Of a stretch of DNA of 24,505 nt, positions 7,832-16,451 are shown in pieces. The stretch's first letter is position 1; each line of letters starts with the position of its first letter. Origin of the DNA: a bacterium (GTDB lineage Bacteria > Patescibacteriota > Saccharimonadia > Saccharimonadales > UBA4665); NCBI GenBank assembly GCA_021846795.1, contig JAJZWG010000003.1, forward strand, positions 1 through 24,505, in the 5' to 3' direction. The notes below the pieces were generated by a model. That model made no database searches and was not told the origin of the DNA. It was given only the letters and a program-made list of their open reading frames with translations. Made by a program: the position numbers and the translations under genes.

Positions 7832-8878
7832 TTAAGCACAACGAACATGACAATAAGTAGCAATATTTTGATTTTGTTGACTTAATGTTTGTGAAAAATA
7901 TGTATGGCCATTATCGCCAGTTACAAAGTATAGCCAATTAGTAGCTGCTGGATGAGCTAAAGCCTCTAATGCAGGTGGCGAGATTGTCGCAATTGGAGTT
8001 GGTGGTAAACCAGGATGTAATAAAGTATTATAAGTTGAATTATAATTAAGGTTTTTACCTTGACCAGCTTGCTCTGAACCATATAAAGCAGTCACGTCTG
8101 ACCCTAATGGCATATTTAAACTAAGTCGCTTTAAAAAAACTTGAGCTACTTGAGGCTGAGCTCGAGGTGAAGAAACTTCTTGATTGATAATAGATGCTAG
8201 GATTAAAGCCTGATAAATACTTAATTTTTCACTAGCAAAAATAGCTTGAAGTTTTGGAGTAATTCTTTGACTCATTTCATTTAAAGATTCAGCGATAACT
8301 GTTTGCGGTGTTGAAGAATCATTAATTTGAAAAGTATCTGGCCACAATAAACCTTCTAAAGTATTAATATTGGTTGGTTTATCAGCAATAATTGGAATAG
8401 ACGTATATAAATTAGGGTTAAAAGCTGCTAAAACCGAGTCTTTTCGAAAACCAGCTTGTATGAAAGTTTGCTCAATTTGATTAACAGTTTTACCTGGTAA
8501 AATTGTTAACAATTTAGTAATTACATGACCACTATGAATAATATTAACAATTTTTTCTAAACTATAAGAAGGTGATAAACGGTAGCTACCCGCTTGTAAA
8601 ACTTCATTATTGAGTGAATGAACATATATTTTAAAAATCCAAACATTACGAATTAAATGATCTTTGACTAAAAGAGAACCAATCATATCGGCTGAATAAC
8701 CTGCCGGAATTGTAACATTAACAATTTGATGATCAGAAGAATTAATTGGTTTTAAACCTTGATTATAAATTTGTGAAGTTATAAATGTAATAATTACTAA
8801 AATAATTATGATTGTTATAACAAATATTTTGGTTTTTAAAGGGAATCTATGGTGTTTTTTTGAATAATTATATCTCAT
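7832..8878 (-). CDS. mltG: Endolytic murein transglycosylase MltG (YceG-like)
   Basis: A 348-aa membrane-anchored lytic transglycosylase that cuts nascent glycan strands outside the cytoplasmic membrane. A basic N-terminus precedes one membrane helix at about 17-36. The YceG domain shows EGLLWPDTFQI (175-185), the catalytic Glu234 in ASIINQE, then MPLGSDVTALYG, STYNTLLHPGLPPTPI and the YFVTGDNGHTYFS ending. The usual Q-T/S-D after MPL reads G-S-D here. The start forms an ATGA overlap with the ruvX stop, indicating coupled translation. Its neighbour downstream is another wall hydrolase, which fits a cell-wall growth module. Confidence 0.95.
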   Translation of the reverse strand: MRYNYSKKHHRFPLKTKIFVITIIIILVIITFITSQIYNQGLKPINSSDHQIVNVTIPAGYSADMIGSLLVKDHLIRNVWIFKIYVHSLNNEVLQAGSYRLSPSYSLEKIVNIIHSGHVITKLLTILPGKTVNQIEQTFIQAGFRKDSVLAAFNPNLYTSIPIIADKPTNINTLEGLLWPDTFQINDSSTPQTVIAESLNEMSQRITPKLQAIFASEKLSIYQALILASIINQEVSSPRAQPQVAQVFLKRLSLNMPLGSDVTALYGSEQAGQGKNLNYNSTYNTLLHPGLPPTPIATISPPALEALAHPAATNWLYFVTGDNGHTYFSQTLSQQNQNIATYCHVRCA

Positions 8879-9279
8879 AAACTATTAATATAATCCTCTA
8901 AAATTAAACAAGCTGATTCACTATCAACCCCACCCTTTGATTTAACCTGAAAAGAGAGATTTTGCTCAGCTAAAACACTCGTCAAAGATTCGTCTTGATA
9001 AACTATCTTTAAATTTAATGGTCTTAAATGTTGATTAACAAATTCTTTAACTTTTTGACTTTGTTTAGTTAGTTGACCAGACATATTACGTGGCAGACCA
9101 ACCACCAGAACATTAATCTCGTTATTCTGTATAATCTGTTTTAAATGATGATTTAAAAAATCATCATTATCTAAATAATTCAATGGTTTAACGATAAAAT
9201 TATTTTTCTGAACAACAGCTAATCCAATTCTTTTTTCACCTACATCAAGAGCTAAAATATTATTTTTTAAATTTAACAT
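8875..9279 (-). CDS. ruvX: RuvX/YqgF family Holliday junction resolvase-like nuclease
   Basis: A 134-aa RNase H-fold protein of the RuvX/YqgF family, assigned as a putative pre-16S rRNA nuclease or Holliday junction resolvase. The family signatures are LALDVGEKRIGLAV (first catalytic Asp), VVGLPRNMSG, YQDESLTS (acidic residue of the second motif) and VDSESACLILEDYI (third Asp). The length is normal. The ATG is 3 nt after the stop of the upstream membrane-protein gene, with no separate Shine-Dalgarno site. It overlaps mltG by 4 nt; a ruvX-mltG pairing is common in bacteria. Confidence 0.93.
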   Translation of the reverse strand: MLNLKNNILALDVGEKRIGLAVVQKNNFIVKPLNYLDNDDFLNHHLKQIIQNNEINVLVVGLPRNMSGQLTKQSQKVKEFVNQHLRPLNLKIVYQDESLTSVLAEQNLSFQVKSKGGVDSESACLILEDYINSL

Positions 9280-9282
9280 GAT

Positions 9283-11046
9283 TTATGGTTTTAAAATATT
9301 GACTGTAATCTTACTTTTATTGCTAGGTAATGAACTTAGCCATGAGGGAGTAACATTAATAGTAACGTGTTGAATATTTGGATTTTTCTTTAACTGAGCA
9401 ATAACATAACTGCTAGAATGACCAGCTGCTAAAACTTGAACTTGTTGAACACTTAATTTAGGACCGACTTCAGCGGTAGTACTTAAGTTATAATTAGTTG
9501 GCGATGAACCACTTGAAAAAACTAAACTATTATAACCGTTATTTAAAATTGTTTGACTAGAATTTTTAATTTTATTTTTAATTAAACTGTTTAAATATGA
9601 TTGAAGCTCTGAACTATCAACACCAATCATAGTATAAGTTACTTTCTCGGTAGCAGTTAAAGTAGTAGCTGGTTGATTAAGTTGAGCGCTATAAGCTATC
9701 TGTGGTTTACCAGTCACGAAAGAGCTTTTAATTGGGTCAAAACCATCAGCTTGAAGTTGTTGTTCGAGAGCATTAATAGCACTAGAATTAGATGATAATT
9801 TTAATTTACTATTGACTGAATTAATGTCTGCTTGAGCCACAATTTTTTGAATATTGTCAGTGCCGCCACTAATACCATTAGATACAACTGAAAAATCAGA
9901 ACTAGGATAACCATTAAAGGTTGATAATTGCATTGTTTGACCACTGGCTAAATTAGAACTACTACCATTAGATAAAGCTGTTACATTAACTGCTTGACCA
10001 GATTGAGAAACATTACATTGACCATTAGTAATTGAGGCTGATAATGTTACAGATGTTTGAGTAGTATAAGTTAAATTATTATAACTAATACTAGTACCAG
10101 CGGGTACAGTTACGGGGGTGTTATTACAATTAGCTAAACTAATAGTAACTTGACCGCTTGCAGTTTGACCATTATTAACTGAACCGCTAGTCGGCACTGA
10201 AGCGCTAATATTTTTAGAATAATTAACTTGTTTAGTATAAAGAACTCCGCTGCTTGCTGAACTAGATGATTGAAAATTATCCAAGTTAATTGGCGTATTA
10301 ATTCGAATATTTAACGCATCAGTTTTAATATTAATATAGGCTTTGGGTAAAATAGCAAAAACATAATAAGCTAGTAAAGCAATTAAAATTACAAAACCGA
10401 TTATCGCCAATATTAATACTTTAAACCGACTAAAACTTGGAGCTTTAATTTTTTTATCGGCTAATGAATCTAAAACTTCTTCATTTGGCAGATTAGCGGT
10501 TGAAACTCGACGAGTAGAAGATTGATTATTAATTGTTTTATCTTCATTTTCGCTTAAATCAACTACATTAGAATCTTCCGCGATATTTTCATTAGTAATT
10601 TCTTCTGTAGAATCTTCAACCGGTATACTGCTAGCAATTTGATCAAGTTTTTGATCGGTTGGTAAATTAGCAGCACTTTGATATTGATTTAAATCAATTG
10701 GACTATTCTTTAAATCATTAGCTGCTTCTTCATTATTTAAATTAGATTGATTGGCTGATAAAATACTTGGAATAACTGGTTTAGAATTTAAATCACTAGC
10801 CACATAAATATTATTATTAGCTGCTAAAGTTTTTAAACTTTCATCGCTGGTAATTAAAACTAAATTTTTTTCAGCTAAATCAGCTGATCTTTTCATTAGT
10901 TTCATATTAACACTACTCTGTAAAACAGAGGTTTTTTTAGGTAAAACTAAGGCAACTAATTTAGATTCAGCAGACTGAATTTTATCAATAATGCCAGTAA
11001 TCTCTTCTTCTGAGTCGATATAAATTGTATCTTTAGTAGTTGCCAA
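9283..11046 (-). CDS. Baseplate J-like single-pass membrane protein
   Basis: A 587-aa protein with three parts. A cytoplasmic N-terminus (1-95) begins KDTIYIDSEEEITGIIDKI. An acidic Asn/Ser/Glu-rich linker (96-207) leads to one membrane helix at about 208-233. The large external beta-rich part is Ser/Thr/Asn-rich, with Cys pairs around residues 300-340. Proteins of this layout in CPR genomes are often labelled baseplate J/gp47-like; I recognise the N-terminus and the post-membrane VTVPAGTSISYNN-like segment as that type, but no phage neighbours are present, so I do not infer a phage. The start is TTG (11046-11044), supported by GGAG 6 nt upstream inside the end of the FtsA-like gene. The stop of that gene is 1 nt before this start, so the two are probably made together. 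Confidence 0.8.
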   Translation of the reverse strand: MATTKDTIYIDSEEEITGIIDKIQSAESKLVALVLPKKTSVLQSSVNMKLMKRSADLAEKNLVLITSDESLKTLAANNNIYVASDLNSKPVIPSILSANQSNLNNEEAANDLKNSPIDLNQYQSAANLPTDQKLDQIASSIPVEDSTEEITNENIAEDSNVVDLSENEDKTINNQSSTRRVSTANLPNEEVLDSLADKKIKAPSFSRFKVLILAIIGFVILIALLAYYVFAILPKAYINIKTDALNIRINTPINLDNFQSSSSASSGVLYTKQVNYSKNISASVPTSGSVNNGQTASGQVTISLANCNNTPVTVPAGTSISYNNLTYTTQTSVTLSASITNGQCNVSQSGQAVNVTALSNGSSSNLASGQTMQLSTFNGYPSSDFSVVSNGISGGTDNIQKIVAQADINSVNSKLKLSSNSSAINALEQQLQADGFDPIKSSFVTGKPQIAYSAQLNQPATTLTATEKVTYTMIGVDSSELQSYLNSLIKNKIKNSSQTILNNGYNSLVFSSGSSPTNYNLSTTAEVGPKLSVQQVQVLAAGHSSSYVIAQLKKNPNIQHVTINVTPSWLSSLPSNKSKITVNILKP

Positions 11047-11047
11047 C

Positions 11048-12394
11048 TCAAGCTCCCATCATCTTATCTATTCGATCCTTTAAAGTTACTTTAGCTGGTT
11101 CTTCTTCATCGCCAGCAAACTCCAAAGTATCACTAGCAATTCTTAATAAACCCATGGCAGTAATAAAAGTATGATCTTTTACTTTACCAGTTTTATCAAT
11201 AATGCCATCAACTTGTTCTGGTCGAATTAAATGAATCGTCGGTTTATGAGTAAATGGTAAATTTTTATACCAATCAGTCCCCTCTAATTTACCAGCCAAA
11301 ACTTCTAATGATGATCCACCACCGCATAAAAACATTCTATAGGGTAAATGATCCAGCATGTCAAATTCCGATAAAGCTAATTCTATACCACTAATCCAAG
11401 TTGAAGCTGTTTTATTAACAATTGATTCAATGATTGGCCGTTTAGAAACAGGTATCTTTTGAGTTGATAAACCAATTTTTAAAGCTTCAGCCATTTCATA
11501 ACTAACACTTAAATCTTTCTCAATACCTTTTGTAAAGGCTCGTCCACCAATACCAAACATTTTTGTTCCTTGAACACCACCATCATTAATCACAGCAATA
11601 TCTGTGGTACCTCCACCAACGTCAACTAAAATAGCACTAAAATTTTGACTAATTTTATTACCTAAAACTGCTCTTGAAACAGCAAAAGGTTCAGCAGCAA
11701 CTGTTAATAAATCTAAATCTAATTCTAAAGCTGTTTTTTCTAATGCTCCAATATGAACCAATGGCGCAAAAGCCGTATAAAGTTGTATGACAACTTCTTT
11801 ACCTTGAAAACCAAGTGGATTAGTAATTGGGTAACCATCAATTTCAATACCAACTAAAGCACTATTAACTAACTTAACATCAACCTCTCGACCACCTGTT
11901 TCAATTGATAATTGTTTTTTAGCAATATCTTTAGCTCGATCTTGCACTAAAAGAATTATTTTTTCCATTTCAACCGAATCAATCAATTGTGAAGGATCAC
12001 GTCTTAAAACTTTTAGAGTATTAGTAGTACCTTTAACTAGTTCACCAGCTATACCTATCACAGCTCGTCGACCGCTAACACCAGCTTGTTCTTCAGCTTG
12101 AGCTAAGGCTTGATCACAATTATCTACCACGGCTGCTATATCCGATATAGCCCCAGCTTGCATATCACTTAAAGATTGTCTTTTACGACCCATGCCTATA
12201 ATTTCTATTTCAGCAGTTGACTGATCTAAACGACCAATCAAAGCTTTAACAAACTCTGTACCAATATCTAAAGCTACAATTAAATTTTCTTCTTCGATAG
12301 AGTTCTTTTCAACTAATTTCTTTTTATTTTTATTAACTTTGGAAACCACCTGTTTAGAGACAGTATCTTTAACTTTTGAAATTTTATCTAACAT
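11048..12394 (-). CDS. FtsA/PilM-like actin-fold ATPase
   Basis: A 448-aa cytoplasmic actin-superfamily protein of the FtsA/PilM type. Visible elements are phosphate-1 LIVALDIGTEFVKALIG (38-54), an SHS2-like stretch including NPLGFQGKEVVIQLY (192-206), phosphate-2 AILVDVGGGTTDIAV (254-268), the FtsA-like AEALKIGLST (302-311), and the adenosine motif MFLCGGGSSLEVLAGKL (354-370). A basic N-terminal segment (KNKKKLVEK) and a C-terminal tail ending MDKMMGA could contact the membrane. FtsA ties FtsZ to the membrane, while PilM binds the cytoplasmic tail of the single-pass PilN. The gene here is directly coupled to a single-pass membrane protein rather than to ftsZ, which looks more PilM-like by context. 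The two families cannot be separated by eye. Confidence 0.85.
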   Translation of the reverse strand: MLDKISKVKDTVSKQVVSKVNKNKKKLVEKNSIEEENLIVALDIGTEFVKALIGRLDQSTAEIEIIGMGRKRQSLSDMQAGAISDIAAVVDNCDQALAQAEEQAGVSGRRAVIGIAGELVKGTTNTLKVLRRDPSQLIDSVEMEKIILLVQDRAKDIAKKQLSIETGGREVDVKLVNSALVGIEIDGYPITNPLGFQGKEVVIQLYTAFAPLVHIGALEKTALELDLDLLTVAAEPFAVSRAVLGNKISQNFSAILVDVGGGTTDIAVINDGGVQGTKMFGIGGRAFTKGIEKDLSVSYEMAEALKIGLSTQKIPVSKRPIIESIVNKTASTWISGIELALSEFDMLDHLPYRMFLCGGGSSLEVLAGKLEGTDWYKNLPFTHKPTIHLIRPEQVDGIIDKTGKVKDHTFITAMGLLRIASDTLEFAGDEEEPAKVTLKDRIDKMMGA

Positions 12395-12401
12395 ACCAGA
12401 T

Positions 12402-12410
12402 ATTTTACCA
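12402..12410 (-). promoter_or_regulatory. Extended -10 for the FtsA-like gene, predicted leaderless
   Basis: The minus strand reads TGG-TAAAAT (12410-12402), an extended -10 (TGn plus hexamer). It is followed by 7 nt and the ATG at 12394. No Shine-Dalgarno site is present and the -35 is poor, as is usual for extended -10 promoters. Confidence 0.5.
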
Positions 12411-12452
12411 TAATTATTATGTTAATAAATACAACAAAAAAATAACATTACG

Positions 12453-12479
12453 AAAAACTCAGATTTTTATTTGAAAATC
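12453..12479 (-). terminator. Possible weak terminator after alaS
   Basis: On the minus strand GATTTT (12479-12474), a 6-nt loop and AAAATC (12467-12462) form a 6-bp stem followed by TGAG and five T. The stem is almost all A:T, so the call is weak. The position in the 116-nt gap between alaS and the FtsA-like gene suits a terminator. Confidence 0.3.
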
Positions 12480-12510
12480 CTATTAATATTTTAACACAAA
12501 GATAATCTAA

Positions 12511-14406
12511 TTAACTTAAAACCGCCTTAATTCTTCTAATACCGGCCGAGGAACTTTCTTCCTTTATAATTTTAAAACTATAACCATTTTCAGCCAATAA
12601 ATTAGTGTGAGCAACGTGAGGTCCACCACAAATTTCTCGACTAAATGGCTTACTTTGACCTTTAGGTGTCATACTATAAACTTTAACAATTGAATCATAA
12701 CGATCATTAAAAGCCCCCAATGCCTTTAGTTCATTAAGTGCAACCTTAATCGGAACTTCCTGATAACTAACTTCTAAATCAGCTTTAATTTGATCATTAA
12801 CAATTTTTTCTATTTGTTTAATTTCTTCAACTGTTAATTTGTCGGGATGAGAAAAATCGAATCGCAATCTTTCGTCTGTAATATTGCTACCATGTTGAAC
12901 AACATGATCTCCTAAAACCATTCTTAATGCCTGATACATTAAATGAGTAGCTGTGTGATATTTTTTATGAATATCTTCGTGGCCCGCTAAACCACCTTTA
13001 AAAACACCTTTAGAAGCAGTTCGAGAACGATTTTTTTGATCCGACATTAAAGTATTAAAATCTAGTCGCCAATTTTTATCAACCACAATATCTCTTTTAA
13101 AAGATTCTTCAATAACTAATTCATAAGGAAAACCATAAGTATCATAAAGCTTGAAAACATCTAAACCATCAAGTTTTAATTTGGTATTAACAATCTTATC
13201 AAACTCTTTTAATCCTTTTCTAAGTGTTTGTCGAAAGATTTTTTCTTCTTTAAGTAAAACTTCTTCAATTTTTAATTGATTATTAACTAAATCAAGATAA
13301 TCTTGTTGATAAATACCAATAATAATATTAATAACTTGACTTAAAAAATTATTTTCTATACCCAAATCAAAACCATACCTAATAGCCCGACGAATTAAAC
13401 GTCTCATGACATAACCTTGAGTTTTATTGCTTGGCACAATACCATCATTAGCTAAAAAAACCGCTGCTTTTAAATGATCGGCAATAACTCGCATACTTTC
13501 TTGATGGGACGAATATTTCTTTTGAGATAATATTTCTAACTGATTAATGATTGGCCAAAATAAATCAATTTTAAAAATGTCATTAGTGTTAAGCGATGCT
13601 GCTACTAATCTTTCTAAACCACCACCAAAATCAACATTTCTTTTTGGTAATAATTTAAAGCCTTGTTTAGTTTTTAAATATTCCATAAAAACAGAATTAC
13701 CAATTTCAACAAAGCGACCACAATCACAATTAGGATGACAATGTTGACCATAACTTAAATCATGCTCTATAAAGTCAAATTCGTAAAAAACTTCACTATC
13801 AGGACCACCCGGCTCATTAATCGGCATTTCATTAATACCACCAGATCGACACCACCAATTTTTAGTATGGTCATAATAAAAAATTCGACCTTGTTGCATA
13901 CCAACTTTATAGCCGTTTTCAGTTGAACCAATTGTCACAACTTTATGATCAATATTTTTTGATTTAAAAAGTTTTTGCCAGATTTGGACTGATTCTTGAT
14001 CACGAGGAATTTGATTAATTTCATCACCCATAAAACAAGTTACATACAATCTATTAACGTCAAGACCAACTTGATCTACTAAAAAACCAAAAAACCAACT
14101 TAATTGATCTGATTTAAAATAATCCCCTAAAGACCAATTACCCAACATTTCAAAAAATGTTGTATGTCGATTATCACCAACTTCATCTATATCTTGAGCT
14201 CTTAAACAGGTTTGAATATCAACCAAACGATTACCTTCAGGGTGACTTTCACCTAATAAATAAGGTACTAATGGTTGCATACCAGAACTAACAAAAAGAG
14301 TCGTAGCATCATTATTTGGTGGCACTAATGATGATCTTTTAATTAATTTATGATGGTTATTAATAAAAGATTTAATATAAAGTCGTCTAATTTCTCTAGA
14401 TGTCAT
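12511..14406 (-). CDS. alaS: Alanine-tRNA ligase, shortened form
   Basis: Class II synthetase charging tRNA-Ala; 631 aa against about 870-880 in most bacteria. The catalytic domain (1-250) shows TLFVSSGMQPLVPYL (motif 1), RHTTFFEMLGNWSLGDYF (motif 2) and VDFGGGLERL (motif 3). The helical tRNA-recognition domain covers about 300-450. At 466 the sequence passes from ASKGVFKGG straight to the editing domain with zinc ligands H484, H488 (HTATH), C593 and H597 (CGGPH). The usual beta-barrel segment before it (TPFYAESGGQ region, about 90 residues) is absent. The protein ends right after the editing domain (SSAGIRRIKAVLS), so the C-Ala/DHHA1 domain is absent too. The frame is intact with its own stop, so this is a reduced enzyme rather than a broken gene. 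The N-terminus is normal. Confidence 0.95.
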   Translation of the reverse strand: MTSREIRRLYIKSFINNHHKLIKRSSLVPPNNDATTLFVSSGMQPLVPYLLGESHPEGNRLVDIQTCLRAQDIDEVGDNRHTTFFEMLGNWSLGDYFKSDQLSWFFGFLVDQVGLDVNRLYVTCFMGDEINQIPRDQESVQIWQKLFKSKNIDHKVVTIGSTENGYKVGMQQGRIFYYDHTKNWWCRSGGINEMPINEPGGPDSEVFYEFDFIEHDLSYGQHCHPNCDCGRFVEIGNSVFMEYLKTKQGFKLLPKRNVDFGGGLERLVAASLNTNDIFKIDLFWPIINQLEILSQKKYSSHQESMRVIADHLKAAVFLANDGIVPSNKTQGYVMRRLIRRAIRYGFDLGIENNFLSQVINIIIGIYQQDYLDLVNNQLKIEEVLLKEEKIFRQTLRKGLKEFDKIVNTKLKLDGLDVFKLYDTYGFPYELVIEESFKRDIVVDKNWRLDFNTLMSDQKNRSRTASKGVFKGGLAGHEDIHKKYHTATHLMYQALRMVLGDHVVQHGSNITDERLRFDFSHPDKLTVEEIKQIEKIVNDQIKADLEVSYQEVPIKVALNELKALGAFNDRYDSIVKVYSMTPKGQSKPFSREICGGPHVAHTNLLAENGYSFKIIKEESSSAGIRRIKAVLS

Positions 14407-14414
14407 ATTTTAAA

Positions 14415-14423
14415 ATTTTATCA
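14415..14423 (-). promoter_or_regulatory. Extended -10 for alaS, predicted near-leaderless
   Basis: The minus strand reads TGA-TAAAAT (14423-14415), followed by 8 nt and the alaS ATG (14406). There is no Shine-Dalgarno site. An alternative TATAAT at 14435-14430 overlaps the mnmA stop and would give a leader of about 16 nt. Confidence 0.45.
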
Positions 14424-14430
14424 TCTTTTA

Positions 14431-15510
14431 TTATAAAAGCCGACTAATAATACCACCACCAAGAACTTTTTGATCTTGGTAAAAAACAACTGATTGACCC
14501 GGTGTAGGAGCTTTAATCGGTTCAATTAATTTTAATAACCATTGATTTTGATAACTTGGTTGAAATTGTTTCACGACTGTATTGGGCGCTCGATATCTTG
14601 GTTTAGCCACAACATTATCTTCAAGAGATATTTGTTTAATTTGGTCAGTTAAAAAATAAACCTGAGATAAAATTAAATTATCTGACCATAAATTATTAAA
14701 ATTTAAATCACGTGTAACATAAATAATATTTTTTTTAACATCCTTATCAAAAACATAGTATGGCAATCCACCACCTAAATTTAAACCATGCCTTTGACCA
14801 ATAGTATAAAAAATCACACCATCATGTTGACCAACAATTTGTTGATGATTGTCAATAATTAAACCCGGTTCTTGAGGTCCTAATTGGTTTAATAAAAAAT
14901 CTTTTATAGGTACTTTACCGATAAAACAAATTCCTTGAGAATCCTTTTTATCGGCTGTAAAAATATGACGTTTTTTAGCTTCTAATCTCACTTCAGTTTT
15001 AAACATTGTACCAATTGGCATTAAACTATGTTGCAGAGCGTTATAACTCATTCGATAAAGAAAATAAGTTTGATCTTTATTTTGATCAACCGCTGTTGAT
15101 AAATAATATTTTTGATGATACTTCTTAATTTGAGCATAATGACCAGTAGCAATATAATCAGCACCATCTTTTAAAGCTAAATTAAGAAATATCTTAAACT
15201 TAATTTCTTGATTACACATAATATCTGGGTTGGGTGTTAAACCTTGTTGATAACTCTCTAATAAATAATCTACGACTAAATTTTTGTATTGAGTTTGAAA
15301 ATCATAAACTTTAAAAGGAATACCCAAATCAACCGCTACTCTCTTGGCATCATTAAAATCATCTTGCCAAGGACAATAATAACCCGCCACGTCACTAGTC
15401 CAATTCTTCATATAAACACCAGTTACGTCATAACCCTGCTCTTTTAACAAATAAGCCGTCAAAGAACTATCAACTCCACCACTCATACCTACAAAGACTT
15501 TTTTAGACAT
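14431..15510 (-). CDS. mnmA: tRNA-specific 2-thiouridylase MnmA
   Basis: A 359-aa ATP-dependent enzyme that inserts sulfur at C2 of wobble uridine 34 in tRNA-Lys, -Glu and -Gln. The PP-loop is SGGVDSS near residue 9. The catalytic Cys pair is in DIMCNQEIKF and in DSQGICFIGK. TGHYAQIKKY and DQTYFLYRM are the conserved tRNA/ATP-site segments, and the C-terminal beta-barrel runs to the end (KVLGGGIISRLL). The family usually has PCxxCN; the first of those Cys is absent here (NPDIMCN), but the catalytic one is kept. The ATG follows the upstream surface-protein stop by 13 nt. TACAAT 6 nt before the ATG suggests a leaderless start. No Shine-Dalgarno site. Confidence 0.95.
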   Translation of the reverse strand: MSKKVFVGMSGGVDSSLTAYLLKEQGYDVTGVYMKNWTSDVAGYYCPWQDDFNDAKRVAVDLGIPFKVYDFQTQYKNLVVDYLLESYQQGLTPNPDIMCNQEIKFKIFLNLALKDGADYIATGHYAQIKKYHQKYYLSTAVDQNKDQTYFLYRMSYNALQHSLMPIGTMFKTEVRLEAKKRHIFTADKKDSQGICFIGKVPIKDFLLNQLGPQEPGLIIDNHQQIVGQHDGVIFYTIGQRHGLNLGGGLPYYVFDKDVKKNIIYVTRDLNFNNLWSDNLILSQVYFLTDQIKQISLEDNVVAKPRYRAPNTVVKQFQPSYQNQWLLKLIEPIKAPTPGQSVVFYQDQKVLGGGIISRLL

Positions 15511-15516
15511 TATTCA

Positions 15517-15522
15517 ATTGTA
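15517..15522 (-). promoter_or_regulatory. -10 hexamer TACAAT 6 nt before mnmA
   Basis: TACAAT (15522-15517) lies just after the stop of the PKD-like gene, with 6 nt to the mnmA ATG, placing +1 on the A of ATG. The -35 (TTACAA, spacer 16) is weak. Read-through from the surface-protein genes is also possible. Confidence 0.35.
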
Positions 15523-15523
15523 G

Positions 15524-16444
15524 CTAATTTTTATTATTTTGTAACTCTTCCCGTTGTTTTTCAAGTTGTTTTCTTAAAACATACATTTGATGGCGACCAC
15601 CAATCCAAAAAGTAACAAAAATTAAAGGTACCAAAACAAGAATTGGCCACCAAACAACTTGTGGTTTATGATTAGAAGCTAATTGATCATTTAAATTAGT
15701 CGAATTTTTTTGATTTAAATTAACCACCGCTCCATTAACTATAGCTACAACCTCTAAAAAAGCTTGAGTATGATTAGAATCACTAGCTCTAATTATCACA
15801 TTGTAAACCCCAGCTTTTGAATAAATATGATCGACATTAAATTGACCAGCAAATTTTTCTGACAATAATTCAGTTGGAGAACCATCACCCCAATTAATAC
15901 TAATGGCATATGGTCCAACCCCACCATTTAAATTAAACGGCCAGGTTAATGTTGAACCTGGGTTAGAACCTCTTTCAGCATCATTACTGGTTAGGCTAAT
16001 TACAGTACCAAACTTAGCCAGTTGAATATTATTATAGTTAACAATTACGCTATTTGAATCCGCCCCAGCTTCATCCAAATTATTATAATCAATTGCAACC
16101 AAATCATTTTGACCAGAAAATAAATCAACTGGTATAGTATAACTACCGTTTTTACAATTAACAGAACCAACAAACACATTATTAGAAAAAATTTTAATCA
16201 ATAAAGTACTTGGACATAAACCACTAACATTAACTGGCATAGTTGTTAAACTGCTTCCACTAAGAGGAATAGCTATGGTGGCCGGTTGTGAAGGTGGTGG
16301 ACTAGGAATTGTACCTTGTAATCCAATTGAGCCATTCGAAGTTTGATGAGCTGGAATTGTTAAAGCCATCACTCGATATAAATTTAAAGTCATCACTATT
16401 AAAATTACAATCAGAGAAATTAAAATATTTTTTAAATTTAACAT
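15524..16444 (-). CDS. PKD-like surface protein with C-terminal membrane anchor
   Basis: A 306-aa protein with an N-terminal hydrophobic signal at about 8-28 (ILISLIVILIVMTLNLY), a Ser/Pro-rich stretch, and an extracellular beta region. The segment at about 150-236 has a PKD/Ig look: ISINWGDGSPTELL, then DHIYSKAGVYNVIIRASD (the WGDG and Y..aG.Y motifs of PKD domains). A C-terminal membrane helix at about 263-283 is followed by a basic, coiled-coil-like cytoplasmic tail (LRKQLEKQREELQ). It is predicted to be a type I membrane protein exposing a binding or structural domain. Its neighbours are other secreted beta proteins. TATACT lies 7 nt before the ATG and there is no Shine-Dalgarno site. No enzymatic motif seen. 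Confidence 0.8.
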   Translation of the reverse strand: MLNLKNILISLIVILIVMTLNLYRVMALTIPAHQTSNGSIGLQGTIPSPPPSQPATIAIPLSGSSLTTMPVNVSGLCPSTLLIKIFSNNVFVGSVNCKNGSYTIPVDLFSGQNDLVAIDYNNLDEAGADSNSVIVNYNNIQLAKFGTVISLTSNDAERGSNPGSTLTWPFNLNGGVGPYAISINWGDGSPTELLSEKFAGQFNVDHIYSKAGVYNVIIRASDSNHTQAFLEVVAIVNGAVVNLNQKNSTNLNDQLASNHKPQVVWWPILVLVPLIFVTFWIGGRHQMYVLRKQLEKQREELQNNKN

Positions 16445-16451
16445 TGTTTTA

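Noticed and set aside
7566..7835. Open frame on the plus strand over the start of the LysM-CHAP gene (about 89 codons)
   Set aside because: It is antisense to the LysM-CHAP N-terminus and its upstream extension, has no promoter or RBS, and its composition is that of reverse-complemented AT-rich coding sequence.
9283..11046. Prophage or contractile-injection remnant, suggested by the baseplate J-like protein
   Set aside because: No tail, sheath, capsid, integrase or attachment site is nearby. The protein has a membrane helix and sits among housekeeping genes, so a phage reading is not supported.
13547..13738. Plus-strand open frame inside alaS
   Set aside because: It lies wholly inside a certain coding region in antisense, with no own signals.
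12511..14406. alaS as a truncated pseudogene
   Set aside because: All catalytic and editing motifs are intact, the stop follows a complete editing domain, and the missing barrel is a clean internal absence, which indicates a reduced functional enzyme.
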